Positions 1 through 10,450 of a stretch of 64,000 nucleotides of DNA are shown here, one piece after another. The notes below the pieces were generated by a model, which was not told the DNA's origin, made no database searches, and was given only the letters and a program-made list of their open reading frames with translations. The translations under genes and the position numbers were made by a program. The stretch is taken from NCBI GenBank assembly GCA_012960975.1, contig DUAE01000001.1, forward strand, positions 39,544-103,543. The letters run 5' to 3'. Source of the DNA: Candidatus Poseidoniales archaeon. GTDB taxonomy: Archaea; Thermoplasmatota; Poseidoniia; Poseidoniales; Thalassarchaeaceae. Numbering within the stretch: position 1 is the first letter of the stretch; each line of letters opens with the position of its first letter.

Positions 1-1264
<1,264 letters not shown>

Positions 1265-1270
1265 TTATGC

Positions 1271-1293
1271 GAGGGTTCCCGTAGGGAACCCTC
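1271..1293 (-). promoter_or_regulatory. Perfect 10-bp hairpin in the gyrB leader
   Basis: GAGGGTTCCC at 1271-1280 is followed by a three-base spacer and its exact reverse complement at 1284-1293. In the gyrB transcript the stem ends 9 bases before the GGAGG ribosome-binding site and 21 bases before the ATG. The structure is read directly; a role in transcript stability, translation or protein binding is inference. Confidence 0.7.
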
Positions 1294-1450
1294 AACCACT
1301 CTACTAAATACCTGACGTTGGGGGTTATTGAATGCTTCTTATTGGGGGTTTGGAAATGGCTAAATCAGCAGTTTTTGGAGATAACAAGATTATTTATTCT
1401 GGACAATTGACTCGACACGATTAAACAGACTACGATTCTGCCTCGGCTGA

Positions 1451-2260
1451 ATGGGCCTACCTCTCACCTGCGTCACACTCTCTGGGTGCACTGTCGACGA
1501 GATGTTGAAGGATGCAGCTAGAGCAACTGCTGTTGGAGCTGATTTAGTCGAAGTACGCCTTGATAAATTGTGGGTACTGAAGCAACAACCGGAACCTGTT
1601 GAGAAGATTATTCCGACTCCCAATAAACCCCGGCCTCGTCCAGTTTATATCGCTCCAGAATACACTCCTCAACCCATGGATTCAGTCGATCTTGATTCTG
1701 CAATTATTTCATTCAAAGCCGGTATCGAATTACCTGTCATTATGACCTGTCGATCCAACCACCAGGATGGTTATTTCCCAGGTTCGGAAGATGAACGGAT
1801 TGAAGTTCTCACCAAGGCGATTAAAAGCGGCGTAAGTTGGGTTGATCTAGAGATTGACATCGATTCTAAAGTTCGCAAGAAATTGATGAAGTTAGCTGGA
1901 AAAAATACCAGCATCATCGCTTCGCTTCATTCCGATGATTCCGTGTTTTCATCTGAGGAGATAATTCAAGAAGTCGAAGAGAATCAATCCGCTGGTGAAG
2001 TCATAAAAATGTGTTTCAAAAGCACAGGGAAAAATGATGGACTCCGAATCTTCAAAGCGGCATGGAATTTCAAAGAATCAGAGATAAAAACCGCGATAAT
2101 GGGTAGTGGTTTAGGAGGCGATTGGAGTCGAATTCATGCTCCTCTCCTCGGTCAACATTTGGTTTATACTACAATGGAAACAGGTTGGCATCTATCACAG
2201 GAAGGCCGAATTAATGCAAGCGATTTGAAAACTGCTTGGAAATTATTAGAATATTCTTAA
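1451..2260 (+). CDS. aroD: 3-dehydroquinate dehydratase, type I
   Basis: Dehydrates 3-dehydroquinate to 3-dehydroshikimate in the shikimate pathway, through a Schiff base. Family landmarks are VEVRLD at residues 33-38, TCRS near 99-102, the catalytic His in SLHSDD at residue 160, and the Schiff-base Lys in VIKMCF at residue 186; the His-Lys spacing matches the E. coli enzyme (143 and 170). A proline-rich insertion of about 30 residues at roughly 42-75 makes it longer (269 aa) than most homologues. It is divergent from gyrB. The 200-base intergenic space holds the gyrB hairpin, two copies of TTGGGGGTT (1318-1326 and 1342-1350) and a TATA-like TTATTTATT near 1390. Confidence 0.9.
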   Translation: MGLPLTCVTLSGCTVDEMLKDAARATAVGADLVEVRLDKLWVLKQQPEPVEKIIPTPNKPRPRPVYIAPEYTPQPMDSVDLDSAIISFKAGIELPVIMTCRSNHQDGYFPGSEDERIEVLTKAIKSGVSWVDLEIDIDSKVRKKLMKLAGKNTSIIASLHSDDSVFSSEEIIQEVEENQSAGEVIKMCFKSTGKNDGLRIFKAAWNFKESEIKTAIMGSGLGGDWSRIHAPLLGQHLVYTTMETGWHLSQEGRINASDLKTAWKLLEYS

Positions 2261-2262
2261 TT

Positions 2263-3180
2263 CTAATCTTCCATTTTTTCTTCTTCGCCTTCGTGTTGTT
2301 CTAATAATGGTACTGAATTAACTTCTGAAGCACTCTCATTGAGCCCAAATGCATGGTATCTATTGTGTAGAACCATCGGTACGATGAGGAAAGAAAGTGG
2401 TAGAATACTAACCAAAATATAGGCTGTAAATTTTGGCAATGTCAATCTATCCTCAACATCGATGAGTACCTCTACATTCATATCGCCTCCTGCTGTGCCT
2501 GCATCAGTGTGCCTCGTGTTATCCCAATTATCGAAAACGAGGTAATACAATGGATTTGAATCGAACCAATTAGTATTCCAAACTGAACCATCTGTATCAA
2601 TTGCGACGGAAAATTCTACGGTTTGACGATCTTCATATGCGTGTACATCTCGAAATGGTAGCCACATGACTGTATCTCTCCATTCTACTGGGATAGTCTT
2701 CAGATTAAGAAAATCACTCCATCTCTCATTTCTCTGGTCATAATCTACATTATATCTATCCCAATTTCCACTTGATAAAAGATAGACATCACCTTCGGAA
2801 CCTTTCGATGGCGGGTTGCTCAAATCTGGGCTGAAAGTTATACAGAAAGTGTATGAATAGCCGGTAGTCAAACGCAAACTCAAAGCTTGTCCGGAGTCAT
2901 TTTTTAATTCCATCTCAATGCTAAGATCTCTAAACAAGGCGACGTTATTTTGTGAATTTGAATCATCAGACGCTTCCCAATTAAACCATGAGTCTTCGCC
3001 GACACGATGGGTATCTACAGATGTGTATATGTCCCAATCATTGCTGGCCGGAACTTGACAACTACTGTCTGCTGAGGCAGTAGGGGCGACTATAATCGCA
3101 ATAACAACGGCGAAAATTGGCGTCATCAAACATGTGTTGAGAAATAGGGCAACTGATTTTTTCTGGAGCCCGTCTTTCAT
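2263..3180 (-). CDS. Membrane-anchored secreted protein of unknown function
   Basis: I do not recognise a family. Residues about 12-37 form a signal peptide or membrane helix, followed by an extracellular Trp- and Asp-rich region of about 210 residues that looks beta-rich. A membrane helix follows near 253-272, then a short acidic cytoplasmic tail. Its ATG overlaps the TAA of the upstream giant metallopeptidase (TAATG), so the two are almost certainly co-translated, and it may be an accessory of that protease. It is tail-to-tail with aroD, two bases away. Confidence 0.7.
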   Translation of the reverse strand: MKDGLQKKSVALFLNTCLMTPIFAVVIAIIVAPTASADSSCQVPASNDWDIYTSVDTHRVGEDSWFNWEASDDSNSQNNVALFRDLSIEMELKNDSGQALSLRLTTGYSYTFCITFSPDLSNPPSKGSEGDVYLLSSGNWDRYNVDYDQRNERWSDFLNLKTIPVEWRDTVMWLPFRDVHAYEDRQTVEFSVAIDTDGSVWNTNWFDSNPLYYLVFDNWDNTRHTDAGTAGGDMNVEVLIDVEDRLTLPKFTAYILVSILPLSFLIVPMVLHNRYHAFGLNESASEVNSVPLLEQHEGEEEKMED

Positions 3181-6100
3181 TATCGTCTCCTCGTACGAAT
3201 TGGGCGGATATATCCTGATTCCTTATCCCTTCGCTCTTCGACTGTCAGATACTTAGGTTGTGGAGGAGGTGAATGTTGGTCCATTCCTGGCAAGTTCCCT
3301 TCTGCGACTACCTCTTGCACATCGTAGGTTTCTTGCATATTTTCGGCGTCGAGTTCCTCTTCATCTTTCTGTTTCATAATGAACCAACCGAGAAGAAGAA
3401 CTGTTGCTACTAATACGAGTAAACCTGCGCTGCTAGCGTTGGGAACTAAATCTTGCCATGTCAAATCGGCAAGAGTTATTTTTTTATTCTCTTCTTGTAT
3501 TCCAAGAATAGTAATTACGAAATCTTCTGATGTACAAACTCCAACTCCGTCACAGACTTCCATGATGATTCGGATCTCACCTGGTTTCGTCCATGTTTGT
3601 TCACCCCATATGAAATCGTTACGCATATCACCATCAAGATTAGAATCGATTAAACTGTTCAAATCCCAGCGAATCGTCAAATTAGATGAAAGGAAACGAT
3701 CTCGATCATTCGCAGGATTCCCATCTCCATCTGAATCCTCATCCGCATCAAAATCCATCCATGCTAAGATGCCATTTTCTAAGTCGTGGTCGATTGCTTC
3801 TGAATCGAGCATGACTAAATCATTGACGAAAACATAATCCGCGCCGATAGGATTTGTCGTAATTATTTCCGGCGCGTGCGAAACATGAACTAACATTGTC
3901 GTAGAATTGGTTTCTCCGGCTTCAAAACCATCGATAACAGTCAATGTGACAAGATATGTTCCTGATAATTCGTAATGGTGCCAAACTATTGGGCCTTCGA
4001 CTTGCGGAGATGCATCCCCGAAGTCCCAAATCCATCTGGATATTCCATTCCATTCTGAGTCGGATTGTTCCGTGGATGTTCTCCCAACGAAGAGTGGATC
4101 AGCATCATAACTCTTTGAGCCATCGAATTGTAGTGGCATACCCGGTGCGATGAATGCATTTCCGAACTCGGTCTGAGATACTTGCCAAGTCACAGTCGTT
4201 TCGTCAGAAGGGATATAATCAATGATGGACCCATTAATGCTTGGTTGTCTGAAATCTAGCATAGGAACTGGAAGTGGATTGGCTATTCTAATTGAGTATG
4301 ATTTCATTGCGGATGCGGTTCCTCTCTCATCCACAACAACTAAGCTCACTGTATAAAGACCGGGTTCAAGGAAGGTTTGATGTATAGATGAGATATTATA
4401 AATCGGTTCATCGAGACTAGAAATGTTCCAAATCGTCTCCAGAAGTGAAGTGTCTCCATCTGGATCGAACGAAATGCTTTCGAATCGATATTCAGTCTCA
4501 ACTGTCCCGTCGGCGGGACGAGCGAAAACAGCAACTGGTCGCTGATTAGTTACATGAACCTCAAGGTTTGCGACCGAGGAATTTCCATCATCATCGGTAA
4601 CCTCTAGTATGATATTCTTGATTCCAGGTGTTTTCCAACCAACAATTGGATTTATTTCAAAAGATTCGGTTGCGGAGAAATCAGAGGTCAATGTCATTCC
4701 AGACCCTCCAAGATTAACACCTTCTTCGAAGGTCCACCGATACTCGACAATCAATCCGTCGAGGTCTTCGAAGATATCTGGCATTTCGAGAGGAGTCAAA
4801 GTGAATGTTTGTAATGTTTCATCGAATATTTGTAGAGGAACGCGGTTTAGAATTCTGATGTAAAGTGTATGTTCAACAAAATGTGTTCCGTCATCGACAG
4901 TTAAGGTCAGCGTGTAGATAATTCCGTCTGCACTTCCGTCGACCCAAGCATGCCCTGCCTCGACTAATCCTTGGCCAGTCTCAATATTGCTATCTCCCCA
5001 ATCCCAAGTGAATTGTAGTTCACCAGTAGGGACGTTGTCAATTGTATCATGAGCAGAAAATTGAACCCGTTGGTTCGTTTTCAAAACTAATTCATCGTTT
5101 TGAACAACGCCATCGACGGATATAATGGGAATTGGTTCAGAGGTATCATCGACGTCGATTATCCAAGATTGCGGTTCAGAGAAATATCCACCTTGATCTT
5201 GGATGGTTAGGACGACTACATATTGGCCTGCATTGATGTAAGATTGAACTGGGTTTTTTAGACCAGAACTGGTGTTATCACCGAGGTCCCAGAAATATGC
5301 CATCGGTGTTTCGTTATGGCTGAATGTTCCGTTTAATTGCGAGAATCCCCATGCATCATATCCAGAACCAAACATACTGACTGGTAGCCAAGTTTGAGTT
5401 ATATTTGTCGAGAGTGAACCAGATGCCACCGGCTCCATATTTGCTAGATTAATCGGTAATGCAAATGCTTGGTCAACGAGCGCCCCGGTAACGTCGGTGA
5501 TGCTTACTCCAAAGGTCCAATCACCAGTCTCAGGCGGTGTGAACCATACGTTTTTCTCTGATACGACGCTATTTCCTGCAGTAATATCGAAAGTTACCGT
5601 ATCTTTCAGTGTATTATTTAGGAATGCTTCGACCTCAACTTCAAGAATCTCAAAGAAAGCATTCGAAGTCACTTCAAGTTGGATTTCAATGCTATCATCG
5701 AGAAGGTTCCCATCTCTATCGAATGGGATAATATTATCAATTTGGATTTCTGCTGGGTCAGTAATCAATCCAGCTTGAACTGTTATTGCTGCTTCTGGAT
5801 AAGAGCCGGTTGTGATTCCGCAACTTGCAAAATTGTAATCACAATCATCTACTAGAGATTCATACCAAGTAATCAACCAAACTTCATCGGTAAAATTTCC
5901 AAACCCATGAACTAGACCGGTTGCAGCACCGCTAGCTGGGTCGATTCGAAGTCGATTCAAACTCCATGTTCCCGTCGCTGATTCTTTCTGCACGACCACT
6001 CCTTCAAAACCGAATTGAGTTGGTGAAACCATCATGTTGAGAGGTGCTCCAGAACCTTGAGAGAACTTGTATGAGCGCATCCCCCATCCTTCGATAGATT

Positions 6101-7295
6101 GAGAACCGCTAGACCAATCGTTAACCCACTGGTCGTTGAAACCGCTCATCTGAACTTTACAAACCTGTGAAGCGGTGCAGGATGATGCTAGGTCGAGATT
6201 TGAAAATCCGAATGCTCCTTGTGCACTATCAAGAGTAACTGCTACGCTGAAATTTGCAAAAATCTCACTCATAGTCGTTCCAATAGAAATCGACCCTGGC
6301 TGTGGATTGGCTGCGAGGTTGACGATTCCAGCTCCGCCAGTAGCTGTGTCTGCAATCAAACTAGCAATCGCTGCGCCACCACCCAATTTGTCAGCTAGAT
6401 ACATCATGAACATGAAGCCAGCACCGTAATCAGCGATTCGTTGATTCCACCAGCGAACGCTAAGGTTGGAATTTGCCGACCATTCATTTGCATGACCTGT
6501 CAAGGTGCTGGTCACACCAAAACAAAGGTAAGCGGCCATGTCAGCTGCTCCTTCATCAATCCACAAATGTTCGTAAGGGTCACGAGCACTGTGCAAAAGA
6601 TGTTCTAACTCGTGAGATAAAATTGTATTTCGCCAATTCATGTCGTCAGCATCGATGAAAACAGATTCCCTACTAGACGCAATACCTGGTGAAAAATATC
6701 CTCCAGTCCCACCGGCTCCATCCATTGCAATGATTACTATCTCTACCTGACAATTATTGTCCACATCCGGAGGCGTTCCGAAATATGTTGTGTCAGTAGG
6801 AAAAATTGTCGTTTCAAAAGTCGAAGCTATGTCGTTGAGAGTCGTTGCTGGAATAACTTGTCCATTTTGGACAAAAATCGCCGAATTAGTTGAGGTTTTT
6901 TGCACCGTCGCATCGACGGTGCCGCTGGCGGTTGGAATTGTATCGGTATCGCCCTGACTCCAAGCATTTGTGCAATTTCTCGCAGACGACCGAGAATTGC
7001 TGTAAGACTGCGAAAAAGGTAAAATCAAATTAGGGTAACCAGCTTCGACCCATTGCTTTTTCAGGTAACTAGTAGCCGAAAAGACTGGTTCATCATTATT
7101 GGTAAACATGTATTGATTACCTTCAAGTGTCGAATCGAATTCATCCAAATCGCCCGCAATGAACTCTGAAACCACATTCTCACTGACCGGCACAGCCAGT
7201 GCCATCGGAGACAAACTAGCCACTAACATCAACGAGACTAGCAACAACGTAGTTGTTGTGCGTCGAGAGGGGCGTGCGGTCAACATGGGTAACAC
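3180..7295 (-). CDS. Giant membrane-anchored PKD-domain metallopeptidase
   Basis: 1371 residues with a signal peptide at about 12-34. The N-terminal catalytic region contains the zinc motif HELEHLLH near residue 228, followed about 20 residues later by WIDEGAAD, the arrangement of gluzincin peptidases where the second Glu is the third zinc ligand. Several PKD/Ig-like beta domains follow from roughly residue 640 to 1130, recognisable by repeated 'YFWDLGD', 'FTWDWGD' and 'WIWDFGD' motifs, then Asp-rich segments. A membrane helix lies near 1286-1306, with a charged cytoplasmic tail ending in RPIRTRRR. The likely role is extracellular proteolysis of particulate protein while tethered to the cell. 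The exact peptidase family cannot be fixed without a profile search. Confidence 0.85.
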   Translation of the reverse strand: MLPMLTARPSRRTTTTLLLVSLMLVASLSPMALAVPVSENVVSEFIAGDLDEFDSTLEGNQYMFTNNDEPVFSATSYLKKQWVEAGYPNLILPFSQSYSNSRSSARNCTNAWSQGDTDTIPTASGTVDATVQKTSTNSAIFVQNGQVIPATTLNDIASTFETTIFPTDTTYFGTPPDVDNNCQVEIVIIAMDGAGGTGGYFSPGIASSRESVFIDADDMNWRNTILSHELEHLLHSARDPYEHLWIDEGAADMAAYLCFGVTSTLTGHANEWSANSNLSVRWWNQRIADYGAGFMFMMYLADKLGGGAAIASLIADTATGGAGIVNLAANPQPGSISIGTTMSEIFANFSVAVTLDSAQGAFGFSNLDLASSCTASQVCKVQMSGFNDQWVNDWSSGSQSIEGWGMRSYKFSQGSGAPLNMMVSPTQFGFEGVVVQKESATGTWSLNRLRIDPASGAATGLVHGFGNFTDEVWLITWYESLVDDCDYNFASCGITTGSYPEAAITVQAGLITDPAEIQIDNIIPFDRDGNLLDDSIEIQLEVTSNAFFEILEVEVEAFLNNTLKDTVTFDITAGNSVVSEKNVWFTPPETGDWTFGVSITDVTGALVDQAFALPINLANMEPVASGSLSTNITQTWLPVSMFGSGYDAWGFSQLNGTFSHNETPMAYFWDLGDNTSSGLKNPVQSYINAGQYVVVLTIQDQGGYFSEPQSWIIDVDDTSEPIPIISVDGVVQNDELVLKTNQRVQFSAHDTIDNVPTGELQFTWDWGDSNIETGQGLVEAGHAWVDGSADGIIYTLTLTVDDGTHFVEHTLYIRILNRVPLQIFDETLQTFTLTPLEMPDIFEDLDGLIVEYRWTFEEGVNLGGSGMTLTSDFSATESFEINPIVGWKTPGIKNIILEVTDDDGNSSVANLEVHVTNQRPVAVFARPADGTVETEYRFESISFDPDGDTSLLETIWNISSLDEPIYNISSIHQTFLEPGLYTVSLVVVDERGTASAMKSYSIRIANPLPVPMLDFRQPSINGSIIDYIPSDETTVTWQVSQTEFGNAFIAPGMPLQFDGSKSYDADPLFVGRTSTEQSDSEWNGISRWIWDFGDASPQVEGPIVWHHYELSGTYLVTLTVIDGFEAGETNSTTMLVHVSHAPEIITTNPIGADYVFVNDLVMLDSEAIDHDLENGILAWMDFDADEDSDGDGNPANDRDRFLSSNLTIRWDLNSLIDSNLDGDMRNDFIWGEQTWTKPGEIRIIMEVCDGVGVCTSEDFVITILGIQEENKKITLADLTWQDLVPNASSAGLLVLVATVLLLGWFIMKQKDEEELDAENMQETYDVQEVVAEGNLPGMDQHSPPPQPKYLTVEERRDKESGYIRPIRTRRR

Positions 7296-7330
7296 TTCGT
7301 GTTCAGAACAAGTTCAAGCCCGTTTGGGAC

Positions 7331-7340
7331 CTATTTTAAC
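7331..7340 (+). promoter_or_regulatory. TATA-like promoter element for the glutaminyl cyclase gene
   Basis: The AT-rich stretch CTATTTTAAC lies 27-28 bases before the ATG at 7363, the spacing expected for a nearly leaderless archaeal transcript. This supports the short start chosen for the downstream gene. Confidence 0.4.
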
Positions 7341-7362
7341 ATCGATGGAGCATCGTTCGGAC

Positions 7363-8352
7363 ATGATTCGGCTCGGTTCGGCGCCACACGTATTCCCGGC
7401 TCTGCTGGTCGTACTGCTTCTGACATTCGCACCTGTCGCTGCTGAAGGTAGTTCAGAAGTAACTGAATTGCATGTCATCTCATCTCATTCCCACGACGAG
7501 GGAGCGTTCACTCAGGGATTAGAGATGCACGAAGGTTCACTTTACGAGAGCACTGGTCTGTATGGCAGTTCAAGTCTTAGGGAAGTGGATCCATCGAGTG
7601 GGGAGGTACTACGCCAAACACAACTCGACCAGAGCCTGTTCGGAGAGGGTATCACCATTGTCGGGGACACTATCGTGATGCTCACTTGGAGGGAGGAGAT
7701 TGCCTTGGTTTTTGACATAGTGACGTTCGAGATCATTGCTAATCACACATACTCCGGTGAGGGCTGGGGGCTGTGCTACGACGGAAACCATCTGGTTATG
7801 TCAAACGGAACTTCAGATTTGACTTTCAGGAACCCATCCGACTTCTCCGTTGAAGCAACGCTCCTCGTAACTAATCAGGGCATCGGGGTGGATTTCCTCA
7901 ACGAGCTCGAGTGCGTCGGTCAGACGGTGTATGCGAACGTGTGGGGCAACGATTCCATCATCGCTATCAACAAGACCACCGGAGAGGTCGAGTCAACCAT
8001 AGACGCCTCGGTTTTGGCCGAGAACGAGTCCGACGGTTACAATGACGTGTTGAACGGGATAGCCTACTTCCCAGAGCGGGATGCATTCCTGATTACCGGC
8101 AAGAACTGGACCTCGATGCATCTAGTTTCGTTCGAGAACTCTCAGACACCCTCTGACGGCAATATCTCAAAACCTCTGCCGTTGAACTTTCTGAAGGGGA
8201 TATTGCCGTTTCTCCTGATTGCAGCCTTTGTCATAATCCTCAGTTCCATGCGTCTTCTGAGTGTAATCATACGATTCCCTCTTCTGATAATCGCTAGGCG
8301 ACAAACTGAGAAGCCTCCTCCACCCACGGATGGAAGGAGTAGGGGGGAGTAG
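7363..8352 (+). CDS. Membrane-anchored glutaminyl-peptide cyclotransferase (plant/bacterial type)
   Basis: Matches the beta-propeller glutamine cyclotransferase family that converts N-terminal Gln of peptides to pyroglutamate. Motifs include FTQGLEM, YESTGLYGSSSLREVD, GEGWGLCYDG, LNELECVG, YANVWGND and LNGIAY. The open frame extends upstream to 7159, inside the divergent metallopeptidase gene; I start at the ATG at 7363, which gives a clean signal peptide (about residues 1-28) and has a TATA-like box at the right distance. Unlike most homologues it ends with a membrane helix (about residues 282-304) and a basic tail. Its base composition (roughly 52% GC in sampled stretches, many AGG, GAG and C-ending codons) differs from the next gene (about 45%), suggesting recent transfer. 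Confidence 0.85.
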   Translation: MIRLGSAPHVFPALLVVLLLTFAPVAAEGSSEVTELHVISSHSHDEGAFTQGLEMHEGSLYESTGLYGSSSLREVDPSSGEVLRQTQLDQSLFGEGITIVGDTIVMLTWREEIALVFDIVTFEIIANHTYSGEGWGLCYDGNHLVMSNGTSDLTFRNPSDFSVEATLLVTNQGIGVDFLNELECVGQTVYANVWGNDSIIAINKTTGEVESTIDASVLAENESDGYNDVLNGIAYFPERDAFLITGKNWTSMHLVSFENSQTPSDGNISKPLPLNFLKGILPFLLIAAFVIILSSMRLLSVIIRFPLLIIARRQTEKPPPPTDGRSRGE

Positions 8353-8354
8353 CC

Positions 8355-9098
8355 ATGGATAATGACGATTTTTCTCGCCATTCGCGTACCGAATTATGGC
8401 TTTACGATCTCTCACTCGACCCTGCAACTCGCATTGCCGGAGCACTTCTGATCATTATTGGTAGTGCGCTCGGTGCGATGCTTGGGATATTATTGATTTC
8501 GGCAGATCCGTCTGATATTCTCGGTACAATTGATGATTCTAGCGGCACATCTGATGTTGACGGGTTGGTTATCTCCGCCTTGCTTGATAATAGTTCAGGC
8601 GGAGATCCGGTTGAGGGCGTTGTAGTCCAAATTCTCGATATGAATCGGCTCGAAATTTCTCGTGATACGACGGACTCAGGAGGCCGTTTTTCATTAGATG
8701 AAATCGCTCGCCATTCCTCGATATTACGAATTGAACATCCCGATAATGTCACTGTTGAGATTCTTCTCATTCCGGGTGATTACGCTCAAATCTCAATCAC
8801 ATTAACACCCGGTTCTGGTCTTTATGAGGAAGACATGCGGGGGGAGAGCCATTTAGGAGAATCTGTATTTATTGGCACATTTATTGCTGTCATTACTTTA
8901 CTCGTAGGATTAGCTGGAATCTCCGGTGGTTTTGCGGCATATAGTGGTGACCATTATCGTCGAACTTGGTGGTTGACTTTCTTCGGGCTTTTTAGTCGAG
9001 GGATGATTTTCATTGGTCCACTCCTCATTCTTATCGGGCTTGGTATGATATATCTTTGTCGTGACCAATTCACCGATTATAATCCGGTTGCCGACTGA
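8355..9098 (+). CDS. Membrane protein with an extracellular carboxypeptidase-regulatory-like domain
   Basis: 247 residues: a membrane helix at about 27-50, a central beta-sandwich-like segment (about 70-155) with the pattern GVVVQILD...TTDSGGRFSLDEI typical of carboxypeptidase-regulatory or transthyretin-like domains, then two or three C-terminal membrane helices (about 172-197, 206-240). It starts two bases after the glutaminyl cyclase stop, with GGGGGAG as ribosome-binding site, and ends eight bases before the thymidylate kinase gene, so the three likely form one transcript. Function is unknown. Confidence 0.75.
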   Translation: MDNDDFSRHSRTELWLYDLSLDPATRIAGALLIIIGSALGAMLGILLISADPSDILGTIDDSSGTSDVDGLVISALLDNSSGGDPVEGVVVQILDMNRLEISRDTTDSGGRFSLDEIARHSSILRIEHPDNVTVEILLIPGDYAQISITLTPGSGLYEEDMRGESHLGESVFIGTFIAVITLLVGLAGISGGFAAYSGDHYRRTWWLTFFGLFSRGMIFIGPLLILIGLGMIYLCRDQFTDYNPVAD

Positions 9099-9106
9099 GG
9101 TGAATT

Positions 9107-10450
9107 ATGTATCTAATCACGGTTGAAGGTGGCGATGGTAGCGGAAAAGGTCTCGCCACAAAAGTGATTGCAGAAGTCCTCGAAAAGGAATTTTGCTTCA
9201 CTTCTGTCGATATCACCAGTGAGCCTCGCCGAGAGCACCCTCTAGGGCGGCTCGCTATCGATGCAGTTCGAACAAAAACCACGACACCTGAAAGTGAGGC
9301 TGGACTATTCGCAGCCGACAGAGTCGACCATTCACATAGCTGGATTTTACCCCGACTTGAGGAGGGGACAATAGTTGTTTCTGAACGTAATGTACACTCA
9401 TCATTAGTATACCAAGGAATCGTCGGAAATCTTGGCGTAGATCGAGTCGCACACATGAATTCTGCAGCCCTAATTCCTGACCTTTGTGTTTGGGTGGATT
9501 GCGACCCTGAAGTTGCATTGAATCGCATTAAAAGTGGTACACTAAGAGCTCATTCTGAAAAAGAGGAATACTTTGAAACCAGCGAGTTGCAAAAACAAAT
9601 CCGCGCAGGTTATCACCAACTCCTATCGGGTAAGATTGAGATGCCGACCCCATTCGATATGGGTGCTGTAATTGGTCCGGTTTTGAATGAAGGAACAGAG
9701 GATGAATTTAAGCGAAAATTAAAACTTAGAATTCGACGTTTTATTCACTCTCACCCATCACCTTTGAACGTAGATACGGAAATCGTTGAACAGCATTTAA
9801 TCAGAAAATTGTTGCAGGTCGCAAAAGGTCAAACTATGCTTACAGGATTAGGCGTAAAACCAGCAATCAATCATTATGATTGGTTGGCTGGCAGCAAACC
9901 ATGGCAAGTTCTCACAGGCGCTGAAAAATTGCATCAAGAGAGTTTGTTGAGAACGCGCGAGGGCGGAAGGATGGACGTACCGAAGAGTGTTCTTGCCCAT
10001 TCAATTTCATCTATTTGTGGGACTCTTTCTCTATTATCATCAGCAAATATCGGTGACATACGTGCAGGGCAAGGGCCAGTACGTGCAGTTTCAGAGAGTC
10101 ATTCTCATAAAATCGTTCGTTATCTCGCGGAGGAATTAGATTGGATCCATCAGCATAAATCTCTATTGGGCCGAGACTCAACACGCAATCAATTGAAGGA
10201 GTCAATTCAGCCTTTTGGTATTCTTTCTTTGGTGATTTGGCCGTTGCGAATAGCGATTAGAAAGTGGCAAATCGCCAATCCAAAAACCCACCTTCGTTTT
10301 GCGATAGGTCAAATTATTCGTTCTCAACATCACTCAGTTGCAGTTGAAAATACGATGCAACGTTTAGCGATTCTTGGCGCTGGGAAATCTGACGGAAAAT
10401 TACCAACAACAACGACGGAATTAGTCGAATGGTGGCAAGGCTCACTGTGA
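9107..10450 (+). CDS. tmk: Thymidylate kinase fused to a C-terminal domain of unknown function
   Basis: The N-terminal 210 residues are a dTMP kinase: P-loop GGDGSGKG (residues 8-15), the substrate region TSEPRREHPLGR, the FAADRVDH motif, SERNVHSSLVYQG, and a late PDLCVWVDCDPEVALNRI strand. The enzyme phosphorylates dTMP to dTDP. The protein is 447 residues, about twice the family length. The remaining 230 residues, rich in His, Arg and Leu, match nothing I recognise and look helical. The frame is continuous, so this is a fusion and not a readthrough artefact. GAGGTG just upstream supports the start. It ends exactly against the convergent DUF2085 gene. Confidence 0.85.
   Translation: MYLITVEGGDGSGKGLATKVIAEVLEKEFCFTSVDITSEPRREHPLGRLAIDAVRTKTTTPESEAGLFAADRVDHSHSWILPRLEEGTIVVSERNVHSSLVYQGIVGNLGVDRVAHMNSAALIPDLCVWVDCDPEVALNRIKSGTLRAHSEKEEYFETSELQKQIRAGYHQLLSGKIEMPTPFDMGAVIGPVLNEGTEDEFKRKLKLRIRRFIHSHPSPLNVDTEIVEQHLIRKLLQVAKGQTMLTGLGVKPAINHYDWLAGSKPWQVLTGAEKLHQESLLRTREGGRMDVPKSVLAHSISSICGTLSLLSSANIGDIRAGQGPVRAVSESHSHKIVRYLAEELDWIHQHKSLLGRDSTRNQLKESIQPFGILSLVIWPLRIAIRKWQIANPKTHLRFAIGQIIRSQHHSVAVENTMQRLAILGAGKSDGKLPTTTTELVEWWQGSL

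Noticed and set aside
1318-1350. Two copies of TTGGGGGTT 24 bases apart
   Set aside because: Short G-rich repeats in a small intergenic region; no further copies or symmetry to support a regulatory role.
3379-6957. Several plus-strand frames of 60-150 codons
   Set aside because: All are shadows of the PKD metallopeptidase; compositions reflect its reverse complement (Ser/Lys-rich) and none has a plausible start context.
9070-9528. Minus-strand frame of 152 codons
   Set aside because: Lies opposite the highly conserved P-loop region of thymidylate kinase and is explained by it.
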